NCBI RefSeq assembly: GCF_048564905.1
Contig: NC_133009.1
Location: 4,171,001 to 4,235,000, forward strand
DNA: 64,000 nt
Direction of reading: 5' to 3'
Source: Vicugna pacos
Taxonomy: Eukaryota > Chordata > Mammalia > Artiodactyla > Camelidae
Shown piece by piece: positions 45,855-57,115 of this stretch (the first letter of the stretch is position 1; each line of letters begins with the position of its first letter). The position numbers were made by a program, and so were the translations under genes. The notes below the pieces were generated by a model, which searched no databases, was not told the origin of the DNA, and saw nothing but the letters and a program-made list of their open reading frames with translations.

Positions 45855-46250
45855 AGTAAAGGCTTTGAGAAGCGGAAGGAAATGCCCAGGGCTGGGAGAC
45901 CTTGGTTCACGGCCCTTCCATGCCATCACCTCACCGTGTGAACTCGGACACGTCATTCCACGTCCCTGCCCTTGGCTCCTCATTGATCAGTGGGGAATCC
46001 CTCTGTTCTGAAATCCTATGCTGTCCCTTGCTTTTGACGCTGTCATAAGCACCTTTTAGCTGCCAGCCACTGTCCACATCATACTGTCTTCATATCATAC
46101 TTACTGGGTGAATATAATTAGCACCACTTTATAAATGAGAAAAGTGAGATCCAGAGACATTAAATACCTTATCAAGGGCCGCCCAGCTAGCAGGTGGCAG
46201 GGCTTAGATGTGAACCCAGGGCATTCTGGGTCTAGAGCCTGGGAGCGTTC
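45855..46250. mobile_element. Two MIR relics, + then -
   Basis: About 45,855-46,015 is a sense MIR ('TGAACTCGGACACGTCATTC', 'GGCTCCTCATTGATCAGTGG'). About 46,060-46,250 is antisense ('TTATAAATGAGAAAAGTGAG', 'CAGCTAGCAGGTGGCAGGGC'). Confidence 0.65.
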
Positions 46251-46384
46251 CGCTGTTGCTCCTTGGCAGTAGCGTGTGGAGGTGACGACCCCTCAGTTAG
46301 CCCACATGCCCTTGGGGAACAGGGATGGCCATTCCTGTATGTCTTGAGTTGCCCTGGACCTGGAACTGGTCATAGGCGTAGTAG

Positions 46385-46852
46385 ACGCTTGTGGTAGGCT
46401 GAAAAATGGTCCCCCAAAGACATGTCCACCCCCTGAAGCCTGGAATCTGCAAATGTTACTTTCTTTGGGAAAAGGATCTTCGCAAGTGTAATTCAGTTCA
46501 GGATCTTGAGATTGAGATCATCCTGGATGATGTGGGTGGACCCTAAATGCCATCACAAGTGCCCCTGTAAGAGAGGCAGAGAGACATTTGAGACACACAC
46601 AGAAGACAATGTGAGGAGAAGAGCCGAGAGTGGGGTGATGTAACTGCAAGCCGAAGGTGCCAGCAGCAACCGGGATCTAGAAGCGGCAAGGATCGGATTT
46701 TTCCCTAGAGCCTCCAGAGGGAGCATGGTGTCCACACCCTGACTTCAGACTTCTGGCCTCCAGAACCAAGAGAGAATACATCTCTATTGTTTTAAGCCAC
46801 CAAGGTCGTGGTACTATTTTATGGCAGCCACAGGAAAGTAATTCAGAGCTCA
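46385..46852 (+). mobile_element. MaLR-type LTR
   Basis: Nearly complete LTR of the same group as the antisense fragment at 12,135-12,365: 'GGCTGAAAAATGGTCCCCCA', 'GATCATCCTGGATGATGTGG', 'CTAGAGCCTCCAGAGGGAGC', 'GACTTCAGACTTCTGGCCTC' and 'CTATTGTTTTAAGCCACCAA'. Old fossil, LTR only. Confidence 0.65.
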
Positions 46853-46859
46853 ATCAAAA

Positions 46860-47020
46860 ACACAGACTCCTAGAGCTGGGAGAGCCTTGGAGACACTTTG
46901 CCACAGCCCTCCCATTTAACAGGTGAAATGACTGCAGCCCTAAAGGAGGAAGTGATTTGGCAAAAGTCGCTCAGCACGTTGGAGGCAGAGCAGGAGCCAG
47001 GACACAGGTGTTCTGACCCC
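46860..47020 (-). mobile_element. MIR-like relic
   Basis: 'TTTAACAGGTGAAATGACTG' and 'GAAGTGATTTGGCAAAAGTC' are diverged antisense MIR-type phrases. Confidence 0.5.
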
Positions 47021-49822
47021 AGACAGGGCTCCGTGCTTCCCCACCCTGACTCATGCCGAGTCCCAGAGTCGTGAAAGTCAAGTGAGAATCTGTTCTTATA
47101 TTCTGCTCATCTCATATTATCATTTTAAGAGGGAGGGGGAGCTTTGAAGCAGATGAAGTGATGTCAGTTTGGGGGGTATAATTCCTGCTGTTACCATCAT
47201 TACTACCGAAGTGGGCAGGTGGACCCCCTTGGCCAGTCTCTCCTCCCCCAGGACTGGGAGGAAGAAGCTGTGTTTTACGGCTCCAGTTAGGGAAACCACA
47301 GTGAGAGAGAGGAAGCTGGTTGGCTCCAGTCACACCACTGGAGTGTGGCTGAGCCCAAAATAGGATGCAGGGTTGTAACTACCCAGCTCTTTCCTGGGTT
47401 CCACTTCTTACTTTCCCCTTTCACTAAGCTGGATTGCCAGGCCATGCGGGCTTTGGGTGAGTGTGTGTGTGTGTGTGTGTATGTCTGTGTCTGGCTCAGT
47501 CTGCTAAGATAGTCTGGGGGACTCCTGGGAACACATGCCAAGACGTGATCTAGGAAAGCTCCCAGCATCACAGAACAAGGGCATGGGGGAGGAGATCGGG
47601 GGCCCTCGCGGCAGCGCGAGGCACACCTGCTTCATGGATGTGTTTCCCTCCCTCCCCGCAGGCCTGCACTCATCAAGGTTCTGTCCCAGTGCTTGGTGGG
47701 CCTCCCTTAACCCTGACTCCAGCCCAGCTATCCCTGCTTTGGGGGAAGTGGGTTAATGAGAATAAGAAAACAAGACCAACAAATACCTTGATGATTGAGT
47801 TCTAAAGGAGGGAGAGATAAGAACGAAACCCTCTGAAAGGAGCTATACTCTGGCAGAACCAGGACTGTCCCACCATTGTCCCCAAACCAGGTCCACCTCC
47901 CCTCCCATCCACCCACTGGATATTCACCCTGGAACTGGGGAGGAGAAGGATTGCTGAGCGGGATGAGAGATGGCTTAGCTGCCGCCGCGTCTTTGTGCCC
48001 TCCCACCCACCACTCAAGGGGCTTAGTCCAGGGCTGAAGTCGAGAGAGGAGACTGACAGTGATGGAGAGACCCAGAAGGGTTTGGAGATGCCAGTGCTGA
48101 GGGGGCCTGCCCCTTGCCGGCCCTGTGGGGAACTCTGGTGGTCAGCAGTCTCGCACATGTACATCGTAGCCTTGGTTACCTGGGAACAGATGAGCGCAGA
48201 CGGCTAGGAGGTGAGGGGAGAAGTTGGCTCTGTCGTGCAGGCTCCCCCAAAGGCCCCGGGAAGATGCAGACGAGCCAGACTAGTCTTGCTCCCACAAGAA
48301 GGGCAGGAGAGGGCGGAGGGGGCCCGGAAGTCCTGCCGGAAGAAGCCCCCAAGTGGGGACAGGGAGAGAGCACCGGGTGGACCGCAGGCCTCACAGGATG
48401 GGCAGGGATAAAGGCCACCAGCCAGCGGGACGGGTTACACCTCAATGGACAGAACCATTTCCTTCTAGAGCACGAGGCTAACACAGAACCGTGACAAAGC
48501 AAGACCCAAACCTCAGGACCCTCTTTCTCGCTGCCTCGTTAGTGCCACTGGCAGAAGCCACCCCCCCACCCATGCCCACTCACCTCAGGCATCACATAAA
48601 CACCTGAGGACAGAGGGAGGCAAAAAGAAAGAAAAGCCAGAAGGAGACTAAGTTTTCAATCAGGAGTAAAGTGACCGAGTTGCCATCGACTTGGACACGA
48701 TTTGCCTGGAAGTGGCGAGGTAAATTCGCTCTTGCATCAGTCAGACTGTGGATTTAGAGTCTGAAATTAAGCTCCATCATAGAAAATACTTTTTTTTCTT
48801 GCCATCCAAACCCGTGATTGCGGGTTGATAGCCCCTCTCCACCCCGCCGCTGTGAGTTAGTTGTTGGCTAAAATAAGACCCAGGGCTCTGATGTCTCGTG
48901 TTTTTCCAGGACTCTGCTTCCCCTTCCCTCCCTCCCCTAATGGGGTTTGCCCTATGGGACGCTGTAGGGAGAGCCTGGGCCAGGCCTGCACAGATAGGAC
49001 GGGGCAGGATTTGGGGAAGCGGGCACCCGTGGGGAGGGATGGGAGATGCACGTGTGTGCTGGGGAGTGAGCTTCACTTGTGTGACACAGGGCTGCTAAGA
49101 TCGTTGGAGGAGCTCCTGGGAGCCCTAACCAGGTCAGGTCTGGGAGACCACCAAAGACTAACTGACATAGGGAAGGAGATTTCTACCCTAGCTCGACGGG
49201 TCAGCACCCTCTTGGCTGTGGCACCGAGCCCGGGTCCCAGCAGGACTCTGAGGTCTACCGTTCTCAGCAGGGGGTGCGGAGGTGCTGAGGGGCAGCCAGA
49301 GCTTCCACTTCCTCTAACGAGTGAGGAGGGGAGCACATGGTCCCCTGGCTCCTGGGACCTCTGAGGCTAGAAAAGGGAGCCCTGAAGAAGATGTGTAAAT
49401 TGTGGGCTTCATCCAGGCTTAGTATCCTAGGGAGTGGGGGGATATGTTCCCCGGGGAGTGGGGCTGTGAGACCAAGGACTAAAAGCCATTCCTGTCACCT
49501 GTGCCCCATCGAATTCGTGTCAACTTCACACCACACTCTGGGCCAGATGTTTCACATCTACTATCTGGCTATGTCCTCAACTTGTAGGTTTGGCGTCACT
49601 CTCCCCACTTTCCAGGTGAAAAGAAATGTGAAGGTCTGACTTGCCAAGGATCTTGGAGCTGGGAAGCCACAGGGCAGACTCTTCATGCTTGATACCATGT
49701 CTCGCATCCCGCAGCTGCAAAGATGGAGGATTCCCAAGTAGCAGAGTCCCCAAGGTCAAGGGGAGGCAAATGGAGCCAGCCAGGAAAGCCAAAAGGAAAG
49801 GAAAGCAAGGGATCTGTGGAGT
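47021..49822. other. Region upstream of PIGR, with (GT)n tract
   Basis: No gene recognised. A short GT run lies at 47,461-47,482. Open frames at 47,728-48,502 and 48,857-49,364 overlap on both strands and reflect composition. The last kilobase may hold PIGR upstream control sequence, but I see no element that I could name. Confidence 0.4.
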
Positions 49823-49900
49823 CACGTGCCGCTGGCCAGCCGCCATGCCCCTGGGAGAGTGTCCCTTTAAGAGCCCAGGTGTGGGTCAAGCACTGCACAC
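49823..49900 (+). promoter_or_regulatory. PIGR: PIGR proximal promoter (E-box, TATA-like)
   Basis: A perfect E-box CACGTG at 49,823-49,828 lies about 73-78 bases before the inferred transcription start, where the human PIGR promoter has a USF-binding E-box. A TATA-like TTTAAG at 49,866-49,871 is about 30-35 bases before the start. Both fit published descriptions of the human promoter; spacing was counted in the sequence, while factor binding is inferred. Confidence 0.7.
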
Positions 49901-49912
49901 AGTTTCAGTTTT
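49901..49912 (-). promoter_or_regulatory. PIGR: ISRE in PIGR exon 1
   Basis: AGTTTCAGTTTT on the + strand is AAAACTGAAACT on the minus strand, close to the GAAANNGAAACT interferon-stimulated response element. It sits at the very start of exon 1, the position of the human ISRE bound by IRF-1, and would couple PIGR to interferon-gamma. Confidence 0.7.
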
Positions 49913-50025
49913 GGCAGCAGCATCCAGTGTCCTGCTGGCGGCTTCTAGAAAGGCAGGGGTTGTGGACTGGCCAGCAGGCTGTGCCCCTGAAACTGAGTCA
50001 ACGGGACAGAAGGAAGTAACTAACA
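49901..50025 (+). other. PIGR: PIGR exon 1 (5' UTR)
   Basis: Non-coding first exon. The sequence from AGTTTCAGTTTTGGCAGCAG through CCAGCAGGCTGTGCCCCTGA to GGACAGAAGGAAGTAAC closely follows human PIGR exon 1 as I remember it, and ends at the donor GTAAGT at 50,026. The 5' end is set by analogy with human and may differ by a few bases. Confidence 0.8.
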
Positions 50026-51924
50026 GTAAGTGTGGCTGCTCTGGGGTCCCCGACAGGATGCCATCTGGGAAGGGCCCGGGATGGTGACTCAGGCAATGCC
50101 CTCTGCATGCATGACTCCCAGCCTACAGACAGTGGGGAGAGGCGGACACGGCTGTTGCCCGTGCCCCCGAGCATGTGGGGCACATCCCGGAGAGATGAGT
50201 AAGGACGCCCGTGGGAAAGATCAGCCAGTGGGAAGAAGGCATGTCTGGGGTCAGCAGGTGTAGTTCTGCTCTTGTTGGGTCTCTGAATTCCCGACTAACT
50301 CCTCCATACTTTAACTGTGACCTTAGGCGGGTCACCTCCTCGCTCCCTGCGCCTCAGTTTCCTAATGTGTAAAATGGGGAGAAAAAAAATCGCCTATCAC
50401 TTAAGATTGATGTGAGATTCAAATGAGAAAATCTATGTGAAATTGCTTTGAAAGCTCTAGAGCTGAATAACAATTGTTTGGTGTTTTTCAACTCAGTTCA
50501 ATTACTTCAAGACTTACTGAGCACCAGACAGACCAGGATAAGGTAACGCATATGCGGTGCCTGGCGCATGGCAGGCGCTCTCAGTCCTTGACCCTTTCCA
50601 CCTCCATCTTTCTGTGAGGACACCTGCAGCCCCTGGTTCTGGGCTTCGAAGAGACTCTGAGATCCTTTCTAATTTCAACCCAGCTTTGGTCCTGCAGATT
50701 CCTGCCACACCAAGGTAAAATGTGTGTCACTGTATCATCCTGCACCTGCTAAGGTATTGAGGTCCTTCCTGGAAAAGTGAGGTGGGCAGAGCCCCCTCCC
50801 AGGCTCAGACTGCATTCCACAGTCCTGATGCTCCTCCTGGCTCTGCAGCCAGGAGGCCTCAGATATCAGCTTTCCCCTGGCTCATCCTGACAGCATCCCC
50901 AGGCTAGCCCTGGGGCTCTCCCTCGCAAGCGCAGCAGCTAGGCAAGCTCCGTCCTCACTGCTCCCACTTCCCTCTGTGCAGCTGCCCACTAAGCTGCTGG
51001 CGATGTTTTGCACCATAGCTTTTGCCATCACTCTCCCCCTTCACTAGGGGAATTACAGGTCCCTGAACATCTGGAGAGGTATGTGCCAATTCATGCATTA
51101 GGGTAGAAGGCAGCTATCTGGTCTGCCTGGAGCCAGCACTGAAACTCTCCATCCATCCTTCTCCCTGGCCTTGGACGTGGCGATGTAGCAGAGAGAGCAA
51201 TGAGCCCGGAGCCAGGAGAGCAACCAGCTCTGTGATCATTGCCTGTCTCTTAGCACCTCTGGACTCTGTGGCTTTATTTTATAAATAGTGTGATGGTAGC
51301 GGCTTCCCAGGGCTTTCACGGCTTCATCTCCTTCCCACCTGAAACAAACCTGGGAGGTACTCAGGGTAGGCATCGTAATCCCATTTTACAGTTGAGGAAA
51401 CAAAGACTCTGTGAGTTAATGTGAGTGGTGTAGGGTCACCCAGCAAGTACAAACAATGACATTTTGGTACAGCCATTTTGATGGGGACATGTTAACATCA
51501 CCTGAAAAGCAAAATCCCCACCTTTTGTAAAGGTAGCACTATTCATGCATGTGCTCAGCAGAAACCCCCCTCATCTATGTCTTGACCCCTCTCGGGGTGA
51601 GCTGGGGCCGGGACCCCAAAGTCTATGTCACTGACACACTGTGATGGAGCAGAAAGAAGTTTTGGAGGCCATGTGTCTGGTTACAGGAAGTGAATGTAAC
51701 ATGCCGTACACATGGTAAGTGCTAAATAAATAGCAGCCTCTGTTATTTTCCAGGAAGAAATTTCTCTGTTGGCACCTACTTCTGAGTTTAAGTAGAGTCT
51801 TTCACAGGAACTACCTTTCCTGTGAAAAGCGGAGAGGAAAGAACTGGACTAACTTCTCCTCTAAGGTTGGATGTCCCATTCCTTCCCCTCCTGGTGGCTT
51901 CTTCTCAACTTTTAGACCCTCTGC

Positions 51925-52165
51925 AGTGCAGCATAGTGACTAAGAGCATGTAGTCTTGATCCAGAGTACCTGAATTGGAATCCTGTCCTAGTCACTTGCC
52001 AGCTGTGTGACTTCGGGCAAATTTCTTACTTCTCTGGGCCTCAGTTGTCTCATCTGGAAAATGGGTTTGCCCATTTTTAAAAATTTTTAGGGTGGCTGCA
52101 AAGATTAAATGAGTTAACACATGTAAAGCACTTGAAAATAACTCAGTATGTGCTACCTACAATTA
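51925..52165 (+). mobile_element. MIR SINE relic in PIGR intron 1
   Basis: The best-preserved MIR of the window: 'GCATAGTGACTAAGAGCATG', 'GCCAGCTGTGTGACTTCGGG', 'CTCTGGGCCTCAGTTGTCTC', 'TGCAAAGATTAAATGAGTTA'. Confidence 0.9.
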
Positions 52166-52369
52166 TAATCCCTCATTTCTAACCTAATCCATAGTGAGTC
52201 TCCTCTTTCAGGCCACATTGGTCCAAACTGAACAGCTCAGTCCCTACTTTGAAGGATGCTCAGCAAACAGACTTCTGTTCTCCTCTCACTCTAGGACAGG
52301 AAAAAGAGGAGACTGTGCTGATTTCAGAGAGGATATGGACAAGAAACTAACTTTTTAAAAGCTGAACAC

Positions 52370-52545
52370 CCTACTAAGGACTTTACACATGTTTCATCAT
52401 TTAATTCTTACGGCAACTCTCTATTACCTGTTATTCGCTGGTCCAATTATCTCTGGCTTACAGATGAGGACTTGGGGTTCAATGACATTAAACAGCTTGC
52501 CCCAAATCACACAGCCCCCAAGTGAGAGAGCTGATAGCCAAGTGA
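52370..52545 (-). mobile_element. MIR SINE relic in PIGR intron 1
   Basis: 'AAGGACTTTACACATGTTTC', 'GGCTTACAGATGAGGACTTG' and 'AACAGCTTGCCCCAAATCAC' fit antisense MIR. Confidence 0.8.
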
Positions 52546-55326
52546 GGAGTCCATGCTGTGTGCTTCTCTCCAAGTGCATGGTAACTGTGAAAGTCAAGTG
52601 CACGGTCCTCCACCTTCCTGTGCTTAGGAGTAATTGTAATCTCTCATGGTGGAAGAGCACTTGATACAGTTTAAAATGCTCCCACATGCATTGTTCCAGC
52701 AGCCCCTCCCCCATGTTCCCACATCCCACGGTAGCCCTTCAGCCTAGAAGAGTCAGGAGCCACAATGCTCATTGTACAGGTGAGAGACTCGAGCCAGCGT
52801 ATTTTGGCCACATGGTAGAGCTCTTCTGGCAGCTTGTGACAGAGCAGGACTCTGGACCTCTGGGTTCTCTTCCATCCTCCAGGCGCCTCTTCACACTACT
52901 GTCCCTTGAGTGCCCAGAACCAAGAAGGCACTGGGCAAAGTGAGAGAAATCAGCCCTGACTTTGCCCTTTTCAGAGAGGAAATAAGGATGTAACCACTCC
53001 CAGTCCGATCGATCTTTGCTGAGCAGCTGGTCCTCGCTAGGCAGCAATTGATCTCAGCTGGCCCTGCCTTCCAGGAGCTTGCCATCTGGTAGAGCAGATG
53101 AGATAAACACTTATACATTGGGGTAGAATGGGATGGACTCCACAACAGAGGTCCTAAGTCTTCATGGAAAATCTACGAGGCTTATTCCCAGAGCTTCATG
53201 GAGCTCATACGCCAAATGCTTAATTTCTGCTTCAGTCCTGCGTGAATAGCAGGCCACTTGTGACAGGGATGGGACCAGAACGTCTTGGATCTTTCTGGCT
53301 TACACATTCTTTGGACCCCGTGGCTGCCCTCCCTCCACCTCCCAGTCTTCTGGGGAGTCCCTTTCTCCAACATTGCCTTTACCTGGAGACTCTCCCACAC
53401 TCCAGGGCTTGCACAAACTGTATAACCTCTCCAAACCTCCCACAAGTCCGAGGCCCTTCCAAACCAGGCAGGCTGCTCCCCTCCCCTAGTGACACTGCGG
53501 TTTCCTGACTCGCTCTGGTCTGCGCTCAGGCCCCGCACCCATGGGGCATGAGAGTGAGAGTCCCATGTGGACCCAGTCAGTGCCTCTCCTGGCCGGCCAG
53601 TCCAAGCCAAGGAAAGCCCCTTCCCTAGCCAGACCAGCCGCTCCCCACTCCTCTGAGTTCCATTCCTTCTGCTCCCCCCAGTTCACACTCACAGGATGTT
53701 GTCAGAGACTGCCAAATTGACTTAGAGCCCCTACAGTGCCTGCTTTCTGTCCCCTCAGAAATCCAGGGACTGTGAGAGCCCCCAGCTGACCCTCTGCTGT
53801 GTACCAAATGGATGAAGCATTCAGAGTTGCTGAAGGCCATGTGCTCAGCAGCAACCAAGCCAGGACCTGGTCCACGAGGTCTTGCTCCCTCTGAAAAAAG
53901 AGAAAACCTAGATTAGAGGGACAGGGGTTTGACTCCAAGCCATGAGAGCTGACGACCAGTCACGCTAACTGAAGGGGAGCTAGCTAGATTAATTTCATAA
54001 GGAGATCAACTCTATTCTTCGGCACGGCTTACACCCCACCTCAATCCACAGTTGTGTAGACACACATTATGAATATATCAAGGGCAGTAACTTGGTAAAA
54101 TGAGAATGACCTAGGATATCACAACCTCTCTACTAAAACTACAACTCCTATTTTAAGGGCCAGAAAAGGTGCTTCATGTATGACATACTAGCCTACATGT
54201 ATCCCAAAGGAACAGGCCCCTCTGCTCATCCAAGCAGTGATAATAGGGTGGTGATCCGGCCCCCTTCTGCTGTGAAGTCTTGGGGCCAAGAATCTCTCCA
54301 ACCCTTAGATTTCCTGTCTGCACCGTGAAGCTGTTGTCTGTCTCTTGGGTTGCTGTGATGGTGGATGAAGTTAGATAAAAAGCTAACAGAGCATCTTGAG
54401 CACAGTAGATACCCAATGACTATTATGCTCTTTCTTTCCTTCCTTAAGCAAATTCTTTGACTCCAGCTTCAGCCACCGTGGAACTGGGGCCTCCCTGAGA
54501 CCTGAATCTCCCAGGTTTGGGAGACAGTCTGGTTTTGAGAGGAAGGGATCACCAAAGATTCTCAAAGCCCAGGGTCCTTTCAGCTGCTAGCAGAGAAATT
54601 TTTCAAGTTTAGCTTTGAGCAAAGATTTTCTGTTCTTGAGAGTGCAGGGGCGCAGGAAGGGTCCAGGCTCCCTGGGGACTGGACTGTGTGCCTCCCTCCC
54701 AAGGTCACCTTCTGCTAGATTTGCCCTCCAGCTGTGCCTGCCTGCTGCTCTCAACCCTGGTGTGAGGCCATGCAAAGGGTAATGGGTCCGTGCGTGCATC
54801 TCCCCCACCCTCTGCCACACGGAACTTCACAGCTGTCCAAGCTTGTCACAAATGAGAGGAGCCTGGGCTGAAAGTTGGGACCCCTACTTTGGAAAACCAG
54901 GCATGTGACTCTCTGTACCCCAGGGCCGAAGGCTTTTACCAATCCAGAGGAGGGACTGCATCCCCCAGCTCAGCCTGTCGGCACACCCGCTCCGGTCTTA
55001 CAGAAATAGAAGGAAGCTTGCTGATTTACAGGTGAGAGCAGGGACCGGGACCAAAGAGAGCTGCTATGGGTTTGGGTTCCTCAAAGCACATGGCGCTGTG
55101 TCCTCCTGCAGCCACTGCACCCAAGGCCAGCGCAAACAGCAAGGCGAGCACCCCTGAAACTCTGCAGTGAGCATTCCAGAAGAGAGAGACTCCCCTGTTC
55201 CCACCTGGGAGTCAATCCCATGGCCTCTGTGGTGCCCAGTCAAGTGGTCCTCCAGCCAGCATCCCCCGATCGCACCCGGGCCGGGACGGCTGACGCTGGC
55301 GTTTGGCTAAGGCCCCAAACCCAGAA

Positions 55327-55516
55327 GTTAATCATTGGCCTGGTGTGAAAATTCCAGGACGATTAACCGGAATTAAGAGAGCCTCGAGCTGCCACCTGAC
55401 ATCCATATCTGTCCCCACCTCCCCTAACCCGCTCCCCTTACCCTTCCAAAGAACTGGAGAAACAGAATACCTTTATCTCCACAAGGAAATAAAAAGGGTT
55501 CCTGCTGGGAATTCCC
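55327..55516 (+). promoter_or_regulatory. PIGR: Candidate PIGR intron 1 cytokine enhancer
   Basis: Within 190 bases are three high-quality motifs: GTTAATCATTGGC (55,327-55,339), close to the HNF-1 site; TTCCAAAGAA (55,444-55,453), a STAT6-type TTCN4GAA; and GGGAATTCCC (55,507-55,516), a perfect palindromic NF-kappaB site. A GATA/FOXA-like AGATAAACA follows at about 55,538. Published work on human PIGR describes an intron 1 enhancer using STAT6, HNF-1 and NF-kappaB for IL-4 and TNF responses. The motifs are seen; that this is the same enhancer is inferred. Confidence 0.6.
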
Positions 55517-56254
55517 CCACGGAAGGGAAATAACCAAGATAAACAGCTCTATTGTCTTTGGCTTAAGCTGGCAAAGGGAGTCTCTGGCAGCAGAAGCAGG
55601 GCCAAGGCAGAAAGGGGAGACTAAGAGATGGTTCCCCGAGCTCTCTGCCGCTTAGAGCTTCCTTATCGTCACGGGCGCTCGTTCCTGCCTAGTGCTTGTG
55701 AACACAGTTTTCTCCTTTCACATTCGAAACATCAAGTCCGTTCCAAAGTTGAAAACCTGCCAAAGTCCGCGAGAAAGTGGGGACTCCTGTCTCTTCTCTC
55801 CTCCTCTAGGCTATAGTCTGGGTCCTGTGGTCAGGCTGGGCCCTGGGGCGCTCATAGACTCTGGACTATGTCCACAGATGTGACCAAGTCCACATGCGCT
55901 GCACCCTCCGAGTGGCCTTAGCTTGGATTCTCCATCTTCGCCTGCCCAGCCTCCGCCTGGCAGAATGAAAGAGGCCATAACACCTGCACTTTTGACCCTG
56001 GTCCCGTAACTGAGTCTCTAGGAGATCATAGGCATATCTCTCAGAGTCTCAAGACCTTGATTTTCTTATCCAGGAAATGGTTGTAATTATAACTGTTCTG
56101 CCTCATCTAAAGGGAAGTTAGGAAGCTCCAGGGAAATAGCATAAATGGCGATGCTTTGAAATAGTGTAAACAGCAATGCTTTGATAAGCAGAGAGGGCTC
56201 TAGAAATAACAGGAATGAGCACGAGAGGTGAGCAGCCCACTGAATTTGAGGGGC

Positions 56255-56530
56255 AGCCCTGTGCAGTGAGAGAGGCTAAGGGCTTGGACTTTGGGGTCAG
56301 GCAAAGCTGTGCTCAGGTCTTGCCCACCTCCTTCACCCCCACCCCACCTATACCCACACTTAATCCCTGCACGACCTTGAGCACAGCACTTGACCTTTAA
56401 GCTTTCACTTCCTCCTACGTAAAATGTGGATAAGAATACCCACTTCCTAGGGACAATGTCAAGTTTAAACAGACAATACACATACACTATTTTACACAGT
56501 GCCTGGAACAAGGTAGGGGAACCGTCGGTG
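56255..56530 (+). mobile_element. MIR SINE relic in PIGR intron 1
   Basis: 'GGGCTTGGACTTTGGGGTCA', 'CACGACCTTGAGCACAGCAC', 'CTTCCTCCTACGTAAAATGT' and 'CAGTGCCTGGAACAAGGTAG' fit sense MIR. Confidence 0.8.
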
Positions 56531-57016
56531 GTGATTACGAACATCATCATTAAATTTACAACTTTAATCCTTACTAGGCCTCCTCGGTAAGTCTCAGTTT
56601 ACTCATATGATGCATTGTAAAATACGCCCCACGGACGCAGGGAGGGCAGTCAAAACAGAGAGATGCAGCTGCTTCTTGGAAGTAACCGATTATCCGGCGA
56701 GCTGCTCCTGAGAACGGACCTGTCCCAGGCCCGTGTCTCCCGGACAGGGATACAGAGGAAATGACACCTGTGTTCCTATCCCAAAGGAGCTTGCAGCTTA
56801 GCTGAGAAGGTAAAACTCTACTTATAACTAACAAGGAACAAAGATCCCTATGGGAAGCTGGGACTTTGAACTGTAATGGGAAAGGTGGAGCCATTCATTC
56901 TTTAACAGGTTTTATGTCCGTTATGGAGATACAAAATCAAACAGGTATTACAGGAACTCCAAGATCCACAGTCTTGGAAAACAGGAGTTTCACAACCTCG
57001 TGCTACTGTCTTTCAG

Positions 57017-57115
57017 CAACTGTGCAGGAACTTGACCTGAGTGACACAGCCCTGCGGGAGCCACCAGCGATGACACGCTTCTTCGTCTTCGTCTGCCTGC
57101 TGGCTGTCTTCCCAG
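57017..57115 (+). CDS. PIGR: PIGR exon 2 (start codon, signal peptide)
   Basis: Acceptor CTGTCTTTCAG, then 53 bases of 5' UTR, the ATG at 57,070-57,072 (context CCAGCGATGA) and MTRFFVFVCLLAVFP, with donor GTGCGT in phase 1. Human has MLLFVLTCLLAVFP at the same place. With exon 3 the signal peptide is MTRFFVFVCLLAVFPVVST, before KSPIFGP. Confidence 0.93.

Larger units (their letters stand above)
50026..57016 (+). other. PIGR: PIGR intron 1
   Basis: A 7 kb intron from GTAAGT to CTTTCAG. It holds at least five MIR relics (about 50,310-50,500 +, 51,310-51,460 -, 51,925-52,165 +, 52,370-52,545 -, 56,255-56,530 +, and perhaps 52,690-52,890 -) but no SINE or L1 insertions, in contrast to the sequence on either side. 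A candidate cytokine enhancer lies at 55,327-55,516. No other gene is visible on either strand. Confidence 0.75.
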
